Part shown: positions 41,748 to 49,215 of the stretch, piece after piece
Layout of the letters: every line of letters begins with the position of its first letter
How positions within the stretch are numbered: position 1 is the stretch's first letter
Assembly: GCA_045806965.1 (NCBI GenBank)
Contig: JBJMIG010000084.1
Span: 69,382 to 133,381, forward strand
Direction: 5' to 3'
From: DASYTH01 sp045806965
GTDB taxonomy: Bacteria; Actinomycetota; Actinomycetes; Mycobacteriales; Pseudonocardiaceae
Length of the DNA: 64,000 bases
Program-made: the position numbers and the translations under genes
The notes under the pieces: generated by a model
Told to the model about the DNA's origin: nothing
The model's database searches: none
The model's input: the letters and a program-made list of their open reading frames with translations, nothing else

Positions 41748-42500
41748 GTGTGTCACAGCGATGATTCGCGCCCCCCGGCCGCACCGGTCGCCACCGGCGT
41801 CGCCGCCCGGGAGCGCCTGCACCTCACCTCCGAGGACGGCACCCGGTTCATGGCGCACGCCGCCCGCCCGGCCCGGCCCAACGGGCGGGGGATGGTGATC
41901 CTGCCGGACATCCGCGGGCTGCACGCGTTCTACCGGGAGCTTGCCGAGCTGTTCGCCGATGCCGGTTTCGACGCGATCGCGATCGACTACTTCGGGCGGA
42001 CGGCGCAGACCGAGGAACGCGAGGAGTCGGCCTTCGAGTGGCAGCCGCATGTGCGGGCGACGACTCCGGAGAACATCGCCAAGGACACGGCGGCGGCGGT
42101 CGGCTATCTGCGCGCGCTCGACGAGCCGCCCGGCGCGATCTTCACCGTCGGCTTCTGCTTCGGCGGCTCCAACTCCTGGCGCCAGTCCGCGCACGGCCAC
42201 GGCATCGCGGGTGCGATCGGCTTCTACGGCGGCAGCCCGCTCGAGCGGGTCGGACCGTGGGTTCCGGCGATGACCGCGCCGCTGCTGATGCTGCTGGCCG
42301 GGCTGGACAGCACCGCGCCGGAGGAGTTCGCCGAGTTCGCCGGCCAGGTGCGGACGACGGGGGTCGAGGTCGAGTCGCACACCTACGAGGGCGCGCCGCA
42401 CAGCTTCTTCGACCGCTCGTTCGACGACCACCGGGCCGCGTGCGCCGACTCCTGGCAGCGCATCCTGGAATTCACCGAGCGGCTGTCCCCGGCCCGGTAG
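41748..42500 (+). CDS. Dienelactone hydrolase family protein
   Basis: A 250-residue alpha/beta hydrolase of the dienelactone hydrolase family. The cysteine-nucleophile triad is complete: Cys137 in VGFCFGGSNSW, Asp187 in LAGLDSTAPEE and His218 in EGAPHSFFDRS. The N-terminal strand pattern MVILPDIRGLHAFYRELAEL fits the family. The frame is open far upstream, but GTG 41748, directly after a leaderless -10 element, is the best start. Family members open dienelactones in aromatic degradation or act on other lactones and esters. No aromatic-ring-cleavage genes are near, so the substrate is open. Confidence 0.87.
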   Translation: MCHSDDSRPPAAPVATGVAARERLHLTSEDGTRFMAHAARPARPNGRGMVILPDIRGLHAFYRELAELFADAGFDAIAIDYFGRTAQTEEREESAFEWQPHVRATTPENIAKDTAAAVGYLRALDEPPGAIFTVGFCFGGSNSWRQSAHGHGIAGAIGFYGGSPLERVGPWVPAMTAPLLMLLAGLDSTAPEEFAEFAGQVRTTGVEVESHTYEGAPHSFFDRSFDDHRAACADSWQRILEFTERLSPAR

Positions 42501-42530
42501 CGGGAGCACCATCGCTCGGTGATCCGGCGG

Positions 42531-42569
42531 AAGGTGACATTGCGCTGACAGAGCCGCAGGAAGGTCACC
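42531..42569. repeat. Hairpin repeat of the GGTGACATT/AATGTCACC family
   Basis: AAGGTGACATTGCGCTGACA begins the element, which continues to GGAAGGTCACC. The outer GGTGAC and GTCACC pair. Read on the minus strand it shares the run TCAGCGCAATGTCACCT with the terminator at 46018-46070. It lies between the convergent dienelactone-hydrolase and PucR genes and probably works as a terminator. Confidence 0.6.
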
Positions 42570-42607
42570 GTGTGCTGTCCGTCGGCGAGCATCCCGGGCG
42601 GGGCACG

Positions 42608-43732
42608 TCAGGACCGGTAGCGGCCGGTCAGGCGGGCCAGCTTCAGGCTCAGGTGCAGGCTCAGCCGTTCGCCGCCGTCCTTGAGGTCGGTTCCGGTCAG
42701 CTTCTCGACCCGTTGCAGCCGGTAGTAGAGCGAGGTCCGGTGCAACCGCAGGGCCCGCGACGTGGCCACCGCGCTTCCGGCCAGGTCCAGGTAGGTCTCC
42801 AGGGTCTTCAGCAGGGGCGCGTACGCCGCCTCGCCGAGCAGCAACTCCACGCCGGGATGCAACTCCGTGCCCGGAACCGCACCGAGCATTCGGTAGATGC
42901 CGAGCCGCTCCCACGCCGCGGTCGGCCCGAAGCCGGGTACCCGGGCGGCGACCTCGGCCGCGTGCATCGCCTCGCGGTACGAGTCGGCGGCCCCGGTCAG
43001 CTCGGGCCGGGACCGTCCCACCCCGACCAGGACCGGGATGTCCATCGCCGGGTGCAGGTCCACCGGATCGCCGGCGACCAGCAGCACCCCGTGGTCGTAG
43101 CGCACCAGGTGCAGCGGGTGCCGGGCGGCGAAGCGGGACCGTGCGGCCAGCAGGCCCCGTTCGAGCGCCAGCCGTACCGCGTCGTCCGGTTCCGCCGCCG
43201 GCCGGGCGACCAGCACGGTCACCCGGCGCCCCTGCGGGAAGCCGGCCTCGATCAGCATTCGAGCGGCCTGGCGGTCGCCGCCGAGCACGCCGGACACCGC
43301 CTCGAGCTCACGCCGCGCGGCCAGCCCGGACACCAGGCTGTTGTGGAACAGCGCGAGGGCCAGCGCGGGAACCGCGGCGGCCGTCGCGACCAGATCGGCC
43401 TCCGACATCGCCGGCCCGCTGTCGATCAGCCAGAGGAAACCGAGCAGCCGCCCGTCGTGCCTTGCCGGCACGCACACCCGGGGGAGTAGGCCGAGCCCGG
43501 CCGCGCCCGGGATGCGCAACGGCCCGGCCGCCTCGAAGATGCCGGCCGAGCGGAACCAGCGGCGCACCTCGGGGGTGGTGTGTCGGCGCAGGATGGACTC
43601 GCGGCGCACGTCGTCCATCGGCTCGGTCTGCTCGCTGTAGGCCACCACGCGCTGCACCTGGTCCTCGAGCAGCACCGGCCGGCCGAGCCGCAGCGCGAGC
43701 TCGTCGACGGCGTGTTGCAGGTCCTCCGGCAC
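42608..43732 (-). CDS. PucR/CdaR-type transcriptional regulator
   Basis: A 374-residue regulator with a GAF-like sensor at about 15-140 (LLEDQVQRVVAYSEQTEPMD; CVPARHDGRLLGFLWLID), a middle GGDEF-like segment and the C-terminal PucR helix-turn-helix (about 310-355; TSRALRLHRTSLYYRLQRVE). GGAGGAGG precedes the GTG at 43732. PucR-type proteins control purine, sugar-acid or other catabolic genes. Here no catabolic operon is adjacent; the neighbouring divergent gene is the secreted metalloprotease, which is a candidate target. Confidence 0.87.
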   Translation of the reverse strand: MPEDLQHAVDELALRLGRPVLLEDQVQRVVAYSEQTEPMDDVRRESILRRHTTPEVRRWFRSAGIFEAAGPLRIPGAAGLGLLPRVCVPARHDGRLLGFLWLIDSGPAMSEADLVATAAAVPALALALFHNSLVSGLAARRELEAVSGVLGGDRQAARMLIEAGFPQGRRVTVLVARPAAEPDDAVRLALERGLLAARSRFAARHPLHLVRYDHGVLLVAGDPVDLHPAMDIPVLVGVGRSRPELTGAADSYREAMHAAEVAARVPGFGPTAAWERLGIYRMLGAVPGTELHPGVELLLGEAAYAPLLKTLETYLDLAGSAVATSRALRLHRTSLYYRLQRVEKLTGTDLKDGGERLSLHLSLKLARLTGRYRS

Positions 43733-43836
43733 GATCCTCCTCCGCAGGGTGGAGAGCAGGACTTTTCGTCAGCTGTAGGAAACCGCCGGTATGCCTTCCC
43801 TACAACGGATCGATGTTGCGCGTCAAGGCCCGCGAC

Positions 43837-43850
43837 TAGCGTCCGAAGCT
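43837..43850 (+). promoter_or_regulatory. Leaderless -10 element of the metalloprotease gene
   Basis: TAGCGT at 43837-43842 lies eight bases before the GTG at 43851, with no ribosome-binding site between. This supports the short start with a clean signal peptide. Confidence 0.5.
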
Positions 43851-45968
43851 GTGACGCGTCCCGCCCTGCTGATGACCGCACTGTTCTCCGCCGCCACCCT
43901 GGTGACCGGCATCGCGACCACCCCGGCTACGGCCGCACCCCCGCCCGGCCCGACTCCCGGCGCGGTGAACCCGTGGCAGGCCGACCAATGGCCGCAACGC
44001 CAGCCGTGGCAGGACGGTCCCGGGCCCGGCACGCCGGGTTCGCGGGTGCAGGCGGCGGCCGCCGGGTTCCCCGCTCCGCTCGACGCGCAGCACTGGGTCA
44101 ACCCGGACAACATGATCTGGGCGGACTACCTGAAGGTGCCCGGCACCAACTGGGTCGACCCGAGCCGGAAGGGCTCGGTGCGCACGTTCAAGGGCGCGCT
44201 GGTGCTGGCCGACTTCCCGAACCAGCCGTTCGTCGTCACCCAGCCGCAAGCCTCGACGGTGTTCAACAACCCGAGTGCCGAGGCACATGACGTGCCGAGG
44301 GCCCAGGTGGCGAAGTTCTACCAGGACTTCCTGAACAAGCCGGGCACGCTCAACCACGGGCACACGATCAACGAGTACTGGATGGAGGACTCCGGCGGGC
44401 GCTACGGCGTCGAGCTGACCGGGTTCGGCCCGTACACGCTGCCCGGCAAGGACCACGAGTACGGCATGGAGTTCCAAGCCGGCACCGGCTGCCCGACGGG
44501 GGACCGGTGCAACCGGGACCTGCGGGCCGACTCCCGCGCCGCCTGGGTCGCCGATGCCGGAGCGCAGGTGCCGGCCGGCTTCGACTTCGTGTTCTATCTC
44601 GGCGCCGGCCAGGACGAGTCGTCCACCTGGCAGGAGTTCGGCCCGATCATGTTCCCGACCAAGGAGTCGGTGACCGACGCGTTCGGCCCGCCGGACGAGG
44701 CCCTGCCGAACTGGAGCCGGACCCGGTACGTGGAGTGGACCTCCTGGGCGTCCGGCTCGTCGATCTGGCCGAACGCCGGCGGCGGCACCTCGATCCAGGC
44801 GGAGAGTTCCGGCCAGTCCACCTATGCCCACGAGTTCAGCCACATTCTCGGCATCGGCGACAACTACAACAACCCGTTCGGAACCCCGCAGATCCGGGCC
44901 TACAGCGGGATCTGGGAGATGCTCAGCCGCGGCACGTTCAACGGTCCCGGCGGCCCGCACAGCCGCTGGCTGATCCCGCCAACCGCGGGCGCTTCCATGG
45001 GTGCGCAACACATGCTGCGCAACAAGATCAAGCTGGCCATGGTGGACGAGCAGAACGTGCTGCGGCTCTCCCGCGAGGCGCTGGCCCAGTCCGGGCTGGT
45101 GATCGCCACGGTGACCGCGCGCGAGGTGAACCCGACCGCCACCCAGCTCTCCGGGATCAACATCGCCATGGGCACCGGCGACCTGGCCCCCGCGTGCGAC
45201 CAGAACACCGACCCGTTCTGCGACGGCCGCGGCTACAACAACTACACCGTCGAAGTGGTCGACCGGATGGGCAGTGACTCGTTCACGCCGGACGCCGGAG
45301 TCCTGCTGGCCAAGACCAAGAACCTGGACCGGGCTCCGTTCGAGTGGGTGATCGACGCCAACCCGCAGGACATCGGCATGACCGACTACGTGCTGCCGGA
45401 CGGCACGCGGGTGCCGATCACCGTCGGCGACTACCGCCAGCTCTCCGACGCGCTGTTCCATGCCGGGGCCAACTCCGGCAGCCAGTTCGAGTACGTGGAC
45501 CCGGCCAACCGGCTGCACTTCTACGTCCTTGACAGGCACCGCGACCAGCAGGGCCTGTTGTCCTACACGGTGGCGATCCGCTCGCTGGACGGCGCCGGTC
45601 CGCAGCGGCGCGGGGTCCGGGTGGCCACCGCGACCGCCACCGCCAACCAGGACGGCCTGGCCACCTGCTCGTTCCTGCTGAGCAACACCGGGCAGCTGGC
45701 CATTCCCCAGGGCCAGCATCCGGAGGACGTGAGCGCCTACCTCAACGGTGACGTGTACCGGCTGTCGGCCACTGTGGACGGTCGCGGCTGGACGACCCAG
45801 CTGCCCAACCAGCTGGCCAGCACGAACTTCGGCACCACGGTCGGTGTCGCGGTGTACGCCAAGCAGAACAGCCCGGGTTCGCGACTGGTCCGGGTCAACC
45901 TCACCGCCACCTCGGAGAGCGACCCGACCAAGACCAGCACGGCCACCTGCTACGTGTTCGGACGGTGA
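43851..45968 (+). CDS. Secreted M6-type (immune inhibitor A-like) zinc metalloprotease
   Basis: A 705-residue exported protease. Signal peptide from GTG 43851 (MTRPALLMTALFSAATLVTG, cleavage near ATA-AP), a pro-region, then the peptidase domain with zinc motif HEFSHILGIGD (His327, Glu328, His331) and the Met-turn candidate WEMLSRGTF. The region ADFPNQPF to YWMEDSGGRYGVE is typical of M6 proteases. The last 250 residues form a beta-rich domain (VLLAKTKNLDRAPFEWVIDA; NTGQLAIPQGQHPEDVSAYL). The family degrades host or environmental proteins, for example antimicrobial peptides in immune inhibitor A. A hairpin terminator follows at 46018. Confidence 0.88.
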   Translation: MTRPALLMTALFSAATLVTGIATTPATAAPPPGPTPGAVNPWQADQWPQRQPWQDGPGPGTPGSRVQAAAAGFPAPLDAQHWVNPDNMIWADYLKVPGTNWVDPSRKGSVRTFKGALVLADFPNQPFVVTQPQASTVFNNPSAEAHDVPRAQVAKFYQDFLNKPGTLNHGHTINEYWMEDSGGRYGVELTGFGPYTLPGKDHEYGMEFQAGTGCPTGDRCNRDLRADSRAAWVADAGAQVPAGFDFVFYLGAGQDESSTWQEFGPIMFPTKESVTDAFGPPDEALPNWSRTRYVEWTSWASGSSIWPNAGGGTSIQAESSGQSTYAHEFSHILGIGDNYNNPFGTPQIRAYSGIWEMLSRGTFNGPGGPHSRWLIPPTAGASMGAQHMLRNKIKLAMVDEQNVLRLSREALAQSGLVIATVTAREVNPTATQLSGINIAMGTGDLAPACDQNTDPFCDGRGYNNYTVEVVDRMGSDSFTPDAGVLLAKTKNLDRAPFEWVIDANPQDIGMTDYVLPDGTRVPITVGDYRQLSDALFHAGANSGSQFEYVDPANRLHFYVLDRHRDQQGLLSYTVAIRSLDGAGPQRRGVRVATATATANQDGLATCSFLLSNTGQLAIPQGQHPEDVSAYLNGDVYRLSATVDGRGWTTQLPNQLASTNFGTTVGVAVYAKQNSPGSRLVRVNLTATSESDPTKTSTATCYVFGR

Positions 45969-46017
45969 TCGCCGGCGTCGAGAACAACCGCCGGTACGGC
46001 GGACAACCGCCGGTACG

Positions 46018-46070
46018 GCGCGAGGTGACATTCCTTCGCTGCTATCAGCGCAATGTCACCTCGCGCTTTT
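46018..46070 (+). terminator. Rho-independent terminator (GGTGACATT repeat family)
   Basis: A perfect 15-bp stem (GCGCGAGGTGACATT at 46018-46032 with 46052-46066), an inner hairpin CGCTG-CTAT-CAGCG, then TTTT. It ends the metalloprotease transcript before the riboswitch. Just upstream, a 19-bp unit containing CCGCCGGTACGGCG occurs twice in tandem (about 45984-46020). Confidence 0.85.
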
Positions 46071-46114
46071 GTGCGGCTGTGCCGGCGTCATGCCCGATCG
46101 GCGCTGTCGGGTTG

Positions 46115-46235
46115 CGCTCACCTCGTGGTACGTTGCCGAACAGTCCAATGATGGTTCGAGGAAGCCGGTGCGAATCCGGCACGGCCGCGCCACTGTGAGT
46201 GCGTCAGCACGAGTCAGACCCGCGCCATCGAAGCT
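46115..46235 (+). promoter_or_regulatory. Cobalamin riboswitch upstream of cbtBA
   Basis: The conserved adenosylcobalamin aptamer core is present: GAGGAAGCCGGTGCGAATCC, then the B12 box GCCGCGCCACTGTGA at 46184-46198, then GAGTCAGACC. It lies 40-150 bases before the cbtB ATG, whose ribosome site GGAGG could be hidden when ligand is bound. It should switch cobalt uptake off when B12 is plentiful. Confidence 0.93.
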
Positions 46236-46272
46236 CCACGAGCGGGCCGCGTGTGCCCGAGGAGGTTGCGCC

Positions 46273-46482
46273 ATGTCGCGGGCAATAGCGGTACCCGCCC
46301 CTGTCCCGTTGCGGATCCCGGTCCGGCAGATCCTGCCGTACGCGATCTTCGCCGGGGTGCTGTTCCTGGTGATCATGTACTTCGTCGGCGCGGAGCAGGG
46401 TGCGCTGTCCCTGTTCTCCGGAACCTATGTGCACGAGCTCGTGCACGACGGTCGGCACCTGCTCGGGTTTCCCTGTCACTGA
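46273..46482 (+). CDS. cbtB: CbtB, cobalt-uptake small membrane protein
   Basis: A 69-residue protein with one membrane helix (about 20-42; ILPYAIFAGVLFLVIMYFVG) and a His-rich C-terminal tail with HELVHDGRHLLGFPCH, which matches the CbtB metal-binding end. CbtA/CbtB pairs under B12 riboswitches are predicted cobalt transporters. GGAGG lies directly upstream of the ATG at 46273. The gene is 34 bases before cbtA. Confidence 0.93.
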   Translation: MSRAIAVPAPVPLRIPVRQILPYAIFAGVLFLVIMYFVGAEQGALSLFSGTYVHELVHDGRHLLGFPCH

Positions 46483-46516
46483 GCCGACCGCGTACCCCCG
46501 AGCCGACCTCCATGAC

Positions 46517-47290
46517 ATGACACTTTCCATGCGCACCCTGCTGGTGTGGGGTTTGCTCGGCGGCCTGCTCGCGGGACTGCTCGCGCTCGGGTTCGCCGAG
46601 GCGTTCGGCGAACCGCCGGTCGAAGTGGCCATCGCGTTCGAGTACCAGTCGGCGGAGCAGGACGCCCACCAGCACGGCACCGAACCGGCGGCCGAGGCGG
46701 AACCGGTGAGCCGGGGCGTCCAGCGCACCCTCGGCCTGGCCATCGCCACCTGTGCGTTCGGCACCGCGCTCGGCGGATTGTTCGCGCTGGCCTTCGCATT
46801 CGCCTACGGGCGGATCGCCCGGCTCAGCCCCCGGTCCACGGCGCTGTTGCTGGCCGCGGTCGGATTCGGTGTGGCGTTCCTGGTGCCGTATCTGATCTAC
46901 CCGGCCAACCCGCCCTCGGTCGGTGACCCGAACACCATCGACACGCGGTCCGGCTGGTACTTCGCCGTGATCGCGATCTCGATCGGGTTCTCGGTGCTGG
47001 CCATGTGGGCGCGGCGGCGGCTGGCCGATCGGATCGAGGGCTGGCTCGCGACGGTCGTCGCGGTGCTCGGCTATCTCGTCGCGATGGCCGGGGCCGGCGC
47101 GCTGCTGCCGGACTTCCACGAGGTGCCCGCGGAGTTTCCGGCTCAGGCGCTGTGGGAGTTCCGGATCGCCTCGCTCGGTACCCAGGCGGTGCTCTGGGCG
47201 ACGCTCGGCATCACGTTCGCGGTGCTGTTCGACCGGGCCGCGCAGCGGGCCATGAACCGGGCGACCGACGCCGCGTCGCCCGCCGGGTGA
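46517..47290 (+). CDS. cbtA: CbtA, predicted cobalt transporter
   Basis: A 257-residue membrane protein with five to six helices, the usual CbtA number. The opening LLVWGLLGGLLAGLLALGFA, then FGEPPV, the His-containing loop QDAHQHGTEP, and VSRGVQRTLGLAIATCAFGT match the family. ATG 46517 or 46529 could be the start; neither has a strong ribosome site, suggesting translational coupling to cbtB. The last 148 bases overlap the 3' end of cobB on the other strand. Confidence 0.92.
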   Translation: MTLSMRTLLVWGLLGGLLAGLLALGFAEAFGEPPVEVAIAFEYQSAEQDAHQHGTEPAAEAEPVSRGVQRTLGLAIATCAFGTALGGLFALAFAFAYGRIARLSPRSTALLLAAVGFGVAFLVPYLIYPANPPSVGDPNTIDTRSGWYFAVIAISIGFSVLAMWARRRLADRIEGWLATVVAVLGYLVAMAGAGALLPDFHEVPAEFPAQALWEFRIASLGTQAVLWATLGITFAVLFDRAAQRAMNRATDAASPAG

Positions 47291-48603
47291 GTGTGTAGGT
47301 AGGAGGCGTGCACCGAGCCGGCGAGGAAGCCTTCTGAGCGGGGGTTTCCGGCCTCGTCACGCCAACTCCACGCCGGTGTCCGGCCGTGCGGCGGAGTGAC
47401 CGCGGTGCGGTGGAACTCGTGCCCGGTCACCCGGCTGCCGGCCGGGTGCAGGATGGAGTCGGTTGGTGCCACGGCATCCCGGTAGCCGAGGGTGAGCCGT
47501 CCGGTCATCTCGGCGTCGGCCTCGAGCACGCCGCACATCGGCAGGGCGTCCAGCCTCCTGGCGAGGTAGAGCAGCCCGCCGCACTCGGCGTGCACCGGCA
47601 GCCCGGCCCGCACCGCGGCGGCCACGGCCGAGCGCAGCGCGGTGTTGCCGGAGAGCTCGGCGGCGTGCTGCTCGGGAAACCCGCCGGGCAGCACGAGCCC
47701 GGCGGTGCCGTCGGGCAACTGGTTGTCCCGCAACGGGTCCACCACGGCCACCGTGGCTCCCGCCGCCCGCAGCAGTTCGACGTGCTCGGCATAGCCGAAG
47801 GTGAATGCCGCACCCCCGGCCACCGCGACCACCGGAGAGCCGGTCACCGGCTGAAGTCCCGGTTGCCAGGGCGCGCTGTGCACGCCGGCTTCGGCCAGCC
47901 GGACCACCCCGTCGAGGTCGACCGAGCGGGCCACCAGCGCGGCCATCGCATTCACCGCGCGCACCGCCGCGGTGCCATGCTCGGCCGCCGGAACCAGTCC
48001 GAGGTGTCGGGCCGGAACGTCCACATCGGACAATCGGGGCAACGCGCCGAACACCGGCAGGCCGACTTCGGCGCAGGCGTCCCGCAGAACCAGCTCGTGC
48101 CGGGCCGAGCCGACCCGGTTCAGGACCACCCCGGCGATCCGCACCTCCGGGCGCCAGCTGCGAAACCCGTGCAGCAGCGCGGCAAGGCTGGTGCCGTGCC
48201 CGCGCCCGTCCACCACGAGCAGCACCGGCGCGCCGAGCAGCCCGGCCACGTGCGCGGTCGAACCGAAGTCCACACCGCCCGTCGTGCCCGCCGCGCCGCC
48301 GGCCGGATGGCCGATCCGGCCGTCGAAGAGGCCCATCACGCCCTCGACCACGGCCAGGTCGGCACCGAGCGTGCCGTGCGCGTACAGCGGACCGACCAGG
48401 TCCTCGCCGACCAGCACCGGATCCAGGTTGCGGCCGGGCCGGCCGGCGGCCAGCGTGTGGTAGCCCGGGTCGATGTAGTCCGGCCCGACCTTGAACGGCG
48501 CGACCCGCAGCCCGCGGGCCCGCAACGCCGCGATCAGTCCGGTGGCCACCGTGGTCTTGCCGCTGCCCGAGCACGGCGCGGCGATCACCACCGCGCCGGT
48601 CAC
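47143..48603 (-). CDS. cobB: Cobyrinic acid a,c-diamide synthase (hydrogenobyrinic in the aerobic route)
   Basis: ATP- and glutamine-dependent amidation of the a- and c-carboxyl groups of the corrin ring. In 486 residues it has the N-terminal P-loop (APCSGSGKTTVATG), the PFKVGPDYIDPGYH substrate loop and a C-terminal glutamine amidotransferase domain with nucleophile Cys in HAECGGLLYLARR. The C-terminal HASYLHTHPAG is the family end. About 33 residues beyond it are read antisense to cbtA, so the usual stop seems lost. The GTG start at 48603 overlaps the cobO stop by four bases. Confidence 0.93.
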   Translation of the reverse strand: MTGAVVIAAPCSGSGKTTVATGLIAALRARGLRVAPFKVGPDYIDPGYHTLAAGRPGRNLDPVLVGEDLVGPLYAHGTLGADLAVVEGVMGLFDGRIGHPAGGAAGTTGGVDFGSTAHVAGLLGAPVLLVVDGRGHGTSLAALLHGFRSWRPEVRIAGVVLNRVGSARHELVLRDACAEVGLPVFGALPRLSDVDVPARHLGLVPAAEHGTAAVRAVNAMAALVARSVDLDGVVRLAEAGVHSAPWQPGLQPVTGSPVVAVAGGAAFTFGYAEHVELLRAAGATVAVVDPLRDNQLPDGTAGLVLPGGFPEQHAAELSGNTALRSAVAAAVRAGLPVHAECGGLLYLARRLDALPMCGVLEADAEMTGRLTLGYRDAVAPTDSILHPAGSRVTGHEFHRTAVTPPHGRTPAWSWRDEAGNPRSEGFLAGSVHASYLHTHPAGDAASVARFMARCAARSNSTANVMPSVAQSTAWVPSEAIRNSHSA

Positions 48604-49214
48604 CACTCGATTCCTCTCTGCCCCTTCGCTCCGGCGTCCATCGGATGCTTGATCTTGGTCATCTCGGTGACCAGGTCGGCGGCCGCGATGAGCTCCTCGG
48701 CCGCGTCCCGGCCGGTGATCACCACGTGCTGGTGGCCCGGCCGGTTGGCCAGCGTGTCCAGCACCTCGGCCAGATCCACCCAGCCCCAGGCGATCGGGTA
48801 GGTGAACTCGTCGAGCACATAGAGTGTGTGCCGCTCGTCGGCAAGCCTCCTGGCGATCTCCCGCCAGCCCTCCCTGGCCGCCTCGGCGTGGTCGGTCTCG
48901 GTGCCCTGCCGGCGCGACCAGGACCAGCCCGCACCCATCTTGTGCCACTCCACCGGCCCGCCCTGGCCGGTCCGATCGTGTACCTCGCCGAGTGCCCGCA
49001 GCGCGGTCTCCTCGCCCACCTTCCACTTGGCGGACTTGACGAACTGGAACACCCCGATCGACCAGCCCTGGCTCCAGCCGCGCAGGGCCAGCCCGAACGC
49101 GGCCGTCGACTTGCCCTTCATCACTCCCGTGTGGACGATCAACAGCGGTCGATTGCGCCGCTCCCTGGTGGTGAGCCCGTCGCTCGGCACCGCCGTGGGC
49201 TGCCCGCGCGGCAT
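48600..49214 (-). CDS. cobO: Cob(I)alamin/corrinoid adenosyltransferase
   Basis: Transfers the adenosyl group of ATP to reduced cobalt. A 204-residue CobA/CobO-type protein with the altered P-loop of this family (HTGVMKGKSTAAFG; CobA of Salmonella has GNGKGKTT in the same place), FQFVKSAKWKVGEE, then VLDEFTYPIAWGWVD and the C-terminal VTEMTKIKHPMDAG. The Val-Met in place of the usual Asn/Asp-Gly is a local variation. The ATG at 49214 is one base after the chelatase stop; its own stop overlaps the cobB GTG. All three genes form one operon behind a B12 riboswitch. Confidence 0.94.
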   Translation of the reverse strand: MPRGQPTAVPSDGLTTRERRNRPLLIVHTGVMKGKSTAAFGLALRGWSQGWSIGVFQFVKSAKWKVGEETALRALGEVHDRTGQGGPVEWHKMGAGWSWSRRQGTETDHAEAAREGWREIARRLADERHTLYVLDEFTYPIAWGWVDLAEVLDTLANRPGHQHVVITGRDAAEELIAAADLVTEMTKIKHPMDAGAKGQRGIEW

Positions 49215-49215
49215 G

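Noticed and set aside
48600..49214. An inactive CobO because of the odd P-loop (Val-Met for Asn/Asp-Gly)
   Set aside because: The CobA/CobO family has an altered P-loop with the same spacing, and the Lys-Gly-Lys-Ser-Thr residues are kept, so loss of function is not supported.
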